NCBI GenBank assembly: GCA_037783545.1
Contig: JBBELK010001198.1
Coordinates: 186,001 to 250,000 of the forward strand
Direction: 5' to 3'
Length of the DNA stretch: 64,000 nt
Source: Henricia sp. BOLD:AAB3569
Taxonomy: Eukaryota; Echinodermata; Asteroidea; Spinulosida; Echinasteridae
In this document: positions 61,651 through 64,000 of the stretch, piece by piece
Layout: each line of letters opens with the position of its first letter
Numbering within the stretch: position 1 is the stretch's first letter
Position numbers and translations under genes: made by a program
The notes under the pieces: generated by a model
Database searches by the model: none
What the model saw: only the letters and a program-made list of their open reading frames with translations
What the model was told of the DNA's origin: nothing

Positions 61651-62541
61651 TTGAGGCTTCCTGACTGCTCTCGCGCAAACCGTGGCTGTCTGTACACACC
61701 TCTTTGGGGTACTCCTGAGTTGTGCACATGCTCAGTCATTCGGACTGTCGTTAACGCACCGCAGTTTGGCTCGGCAATTTGGTCAAAGTGTGGTCCAAAC
61801 GTCGGCAAATTTGGAGGTCGAAAAATGTTCCGACGAACTTCAAATTTTGCATGCCCTAAACTCTCTATATTGCGCACTTGTCATAAAAAATTGACAGACT
61901 TTCGCCAGGAAATGGCAGAGAAATTTCAAAGTTTTGAAAAAACTGGGTTGAGGCTTCCTGACTGCTCTCGCGCAAACCGTGGCTGTCTGTACACACCTCT
62001 TTGGGGTACTCCTGAGTTGTGCACATGCTCAGTCATTCGGACTGTCGTTAACGCACCGCAGTTTGGCTCGGCAATTTGGTCAAAGTGTGGTCCAAACGTC
62101 GGCAAATTTGGAGGTCGAAAAATGTTCCGACGAACTTCAAATTTTGCATGCCCTAAACTCTCTATATTGCGCACTTGTCATAAACAATTGACAGACTTTC
62201 GCCGGGAAATGGCAGAGAAATTTCAAAGTTTAGAAAAAACTCGGTTGAGGCTTCCTGACTGCTCTCACGCAAACCGTGGCTGTCTGTACACACCTCTTTG
62301 GGGTACTCCTGAGTTGTGCGCATGCTCAGTCATTCGGACTGTCGTTAACGCACCGCAGTTTGGCTCGGCAATTTGGTCAAAGTGTGGTCCAAACGTCGGC
62401 AAATTTGGAGGTCGAAAAATGTTCCGACGAACTTCAAATTTTGCATGCCCTAAACTCTCTATATTGCGCACTTGTCATAAAAAATTGACAGACTTTCGCC
62501 GGGAAATGGCAGAGAAATTTCAAAGTTTAGAAAAAACTGGG
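61651..62541 (+). repeat. Three-unit insertion of HOR-E type between HOR-F copies
   Basis: Two consecutive cgccagg/gttttgaa + cgcgc/gcacatg units are followed by ataaacaatt + ctcggttg, without indels. The two-fold gttttgaa arrangement resembles 51.8-52.4 kb but lacks its ggtttcc and gaaattaca changes. Confidence 0.78.
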
Positions 62542-64000
62542 TTGAGGCTTCCTGACTGCTCTCGCGCAAACCGTGGCTGTCTGTACACACCTCTTTGGGG
62601 TACTCCTGAGTTGTGCACATGCTCAGTCATTCGGACTGTCGTTAACGCACCGCAGTTTGGCTCGGCAATTTGGTCAAAGTGTGGTCCAAACGTCGGCAAA
62701 TTTGGAGGTCGAAAAATGTTCCGACGAACTTCAAATTTGGCATGCCCTAAACTCTCTATATTGCGCACTTGTCATAAAAAATTGACAGACTTTCGCCGGG
62801 AAATGGCAGAGAAATTTCAAAGTTTAGAAAAAACTCGGTTGAGGCTTCCTGACTGCTCTCACGCAAACCGTGGCTGTCTGTACACACCTCTTTGGGGTAC
62901 TCCTGAGTTGTGCGCATGCTCAGTCATTCGGACTGTCGTTAACGCACCGCAGTTTGGCTCGGCAATTTGGTCAAAGTGTGGTCCAAACGTCGGCAAATTT
63001 GGAGGTCGAAAAATGTTCCGACGAACTTCAAATTTTGCATGCCCTAAACTCTCTATATTGCGCACTTGTCATAAAAAAATGACAGACTTTCGCCGGGAAA
63101 TGGCAGAGAAATTTCAAAGTTTAGAAAAAACTCGGTTGAGGCTACCTGACTGCTCTCACGCAAACCGTGGCTGTCTGTACACACCTCTTTGGGGTACTCC
63201 TGAGTTGTGCGCATGCTCAGTCATTCGGACTGTCGTTAACGCACCGCAGTTTGGCTCGGCAATTTGGTCAAAGTGTGGTCCAAACGTCGGCAAATTTGGA
63301 GGTCGAAAAATGTTCCGACGAACTTCAAATTTTGCATGCCCTAAACTCTCTATATTGCGCACTTGTCATAAAAAATTGACAGACTTTTGCCGGGAAATGG
63401 CAGAGAAATTTCAAAGTTTAGAAAAAACTGGGTTGAGGCTTCCTGACTGCTCTCACGCAAACCGTGGCTGTCTGTACACACCTCTTTGGGGTACTCCTGA
63501 GTTGTGCGCATGCTCAGTCATTCGGACTGTCGTTAACGCACCGCAGTTTGGCTCGGCAATTTGGTCAAAGTGTGGTCCAAACGTCGGCAAATTTGGAGGT
63601 CGAAAAATGTTCCCACGAACTTCAAATTTTGCATGCCCTAAACTCTCTATATTGCGCACTTGTCATAAAAAATTGACAGACTTTTGCCGGGAAATGGCAG
63701 AGAAATTTCAAAGTTTAGAAAAAACTGGGTTGAGGCTTCCTGACTGCTCTCACGCAAACCGTGGCTGTCTGTACACACCTCTTTGGGGTACTCCTGAGTT
63801 GTGCGCATGCTCAGTCATTCGGACTGTCGTTAACGCACCGCAGTTTGGCTCGGCAATTTGGTCAAAGTGTGGTCCAAACGTCGGCAAATTTGGAGGTCGA
63901 AAAATGTTCCGACGAACTTCAAATTTTGCATGCCCTAAACTCTCTATATTGCGCACTTGTCATAAAAAATTGACAGACTTTCGCCGGGAAATGGCAGAGA
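62542..64000 (+). repeat. Tail HOR-F copy 3, cut by the window edge
   Basis: The order resumes: atttggca unit (here with cgcgc/gcacatg), ctcggttg, aaaaaaatgac with ggctacc (63,141), cttttgcc with ttcccacg (63,611), then a cttttgcc unit. The last monomer begins at 63,895 and stops at the window edge. The ggctacc and ttcccacg changes link it to the end of HOR-E copy 5. Confidence 0.8.

Larger units (their letters stand above)
1..64000 (+). repeat. Satellite DNA array, 297-bp monomer, about 215.4 tandem copies
   Basis: The hexamer ggtcga that opens the window returns every 297 bases, for example at 1, 298, 595 and 892, and last at 63,895. That spacing equals 215 x 297 plus 39 bases of net insertion. 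All copies lie head to tail in one orientation with no interruption. Most copies differ from the consensus at only a few positions, which indicates recent homogenisation. The window starts and ends inside the array. High copy number, single orientation and nested higher-order structure are the hallmarks of eukaryotic satellite DNA. A centromeric or pericentromeric location is an inference, not something the sequence shows. I do not recognise the family. Confidence 0.98.

Noticed and set aside
1..64000. CRISPR array
   Set aside because: The repeats are 297 bp with no variable spacers between them and no cas genes.
1..64000. Ribosomal DNA spacer repeats or LTR/SINE tandem
   Set aside because: No rRNA sequence, no terminal repeats, no primer-binding site, no A/B box with proper spacing and no poly-A tail. 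The array is continuous and has one orientation.

Overview
The whole 64 kb window is one uninterrupted head-to-tail array of a single satellite DNA. The monomer is 297 bp (about 46.5% GC by hand count). I count 215 complete units, from position 1 to 63,894, plus a 106-base partial unit at the right edge. All units are on the same strand. I see no unique sequence, gene, RNA gene, transposon or array boundary, so the real array extends past both edges. Such long, homogeneous arrays are typical of eukaryotic (peri)centromeric, subtelomeric or other heterochromatin in long-read assemblies. The sequence does not let me name the species, and I do not recognise the satellite family.

Most units differ from the consensus at roughly 0 to 8 positions. 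The differences are not random: shared marker variants recur at fixed multiples of 297 bp, giving several families of higher-order repeats (HORs). From left to right: 1-3,340 regular units with a 6-unit spacing; 3,341-7,560 a disturbed segment whose core (about 5.1-6.3 kb) is full of unshared one- to three-base indels; 7,561-12,569 regular units; 12,570-16,733 a 2,082-bp, 7-unit block present twice; 16,734-22,136 short 3- to 6-unit repeats; about 22.1 kb a change of subfamily; 23,042-24,825 a 3-unit HOR; 24,826-36,113 a HOR of 8, 11 and 9 units marked by a recurrent stop-creating variant; 36,114-39,974 a 7-unit HOR and its 6-unit derivative; 41,446-58,680 a HOR family of 6, 7, 7, 11, 7, 10 and 13 units; 58,681-64,000 a 5-unit HOR interrupted by three foreign units.

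Because 297 is divisible by three and one forward frame of the consensus has no stop, the array contains open frames of up to 1,288 codons. I judge these non-coding. Frameshifting A-run insertions and stop-creating variants are copied along with the HORs, and most marker variants would change amino acids. The most interesting signals are the nested HOR history, mosaic monomers that record exchange inside units, a mutational hotspot next to a weak CENP-B-box-like sequence, and a patch that looks like an assembly or polishing defect.
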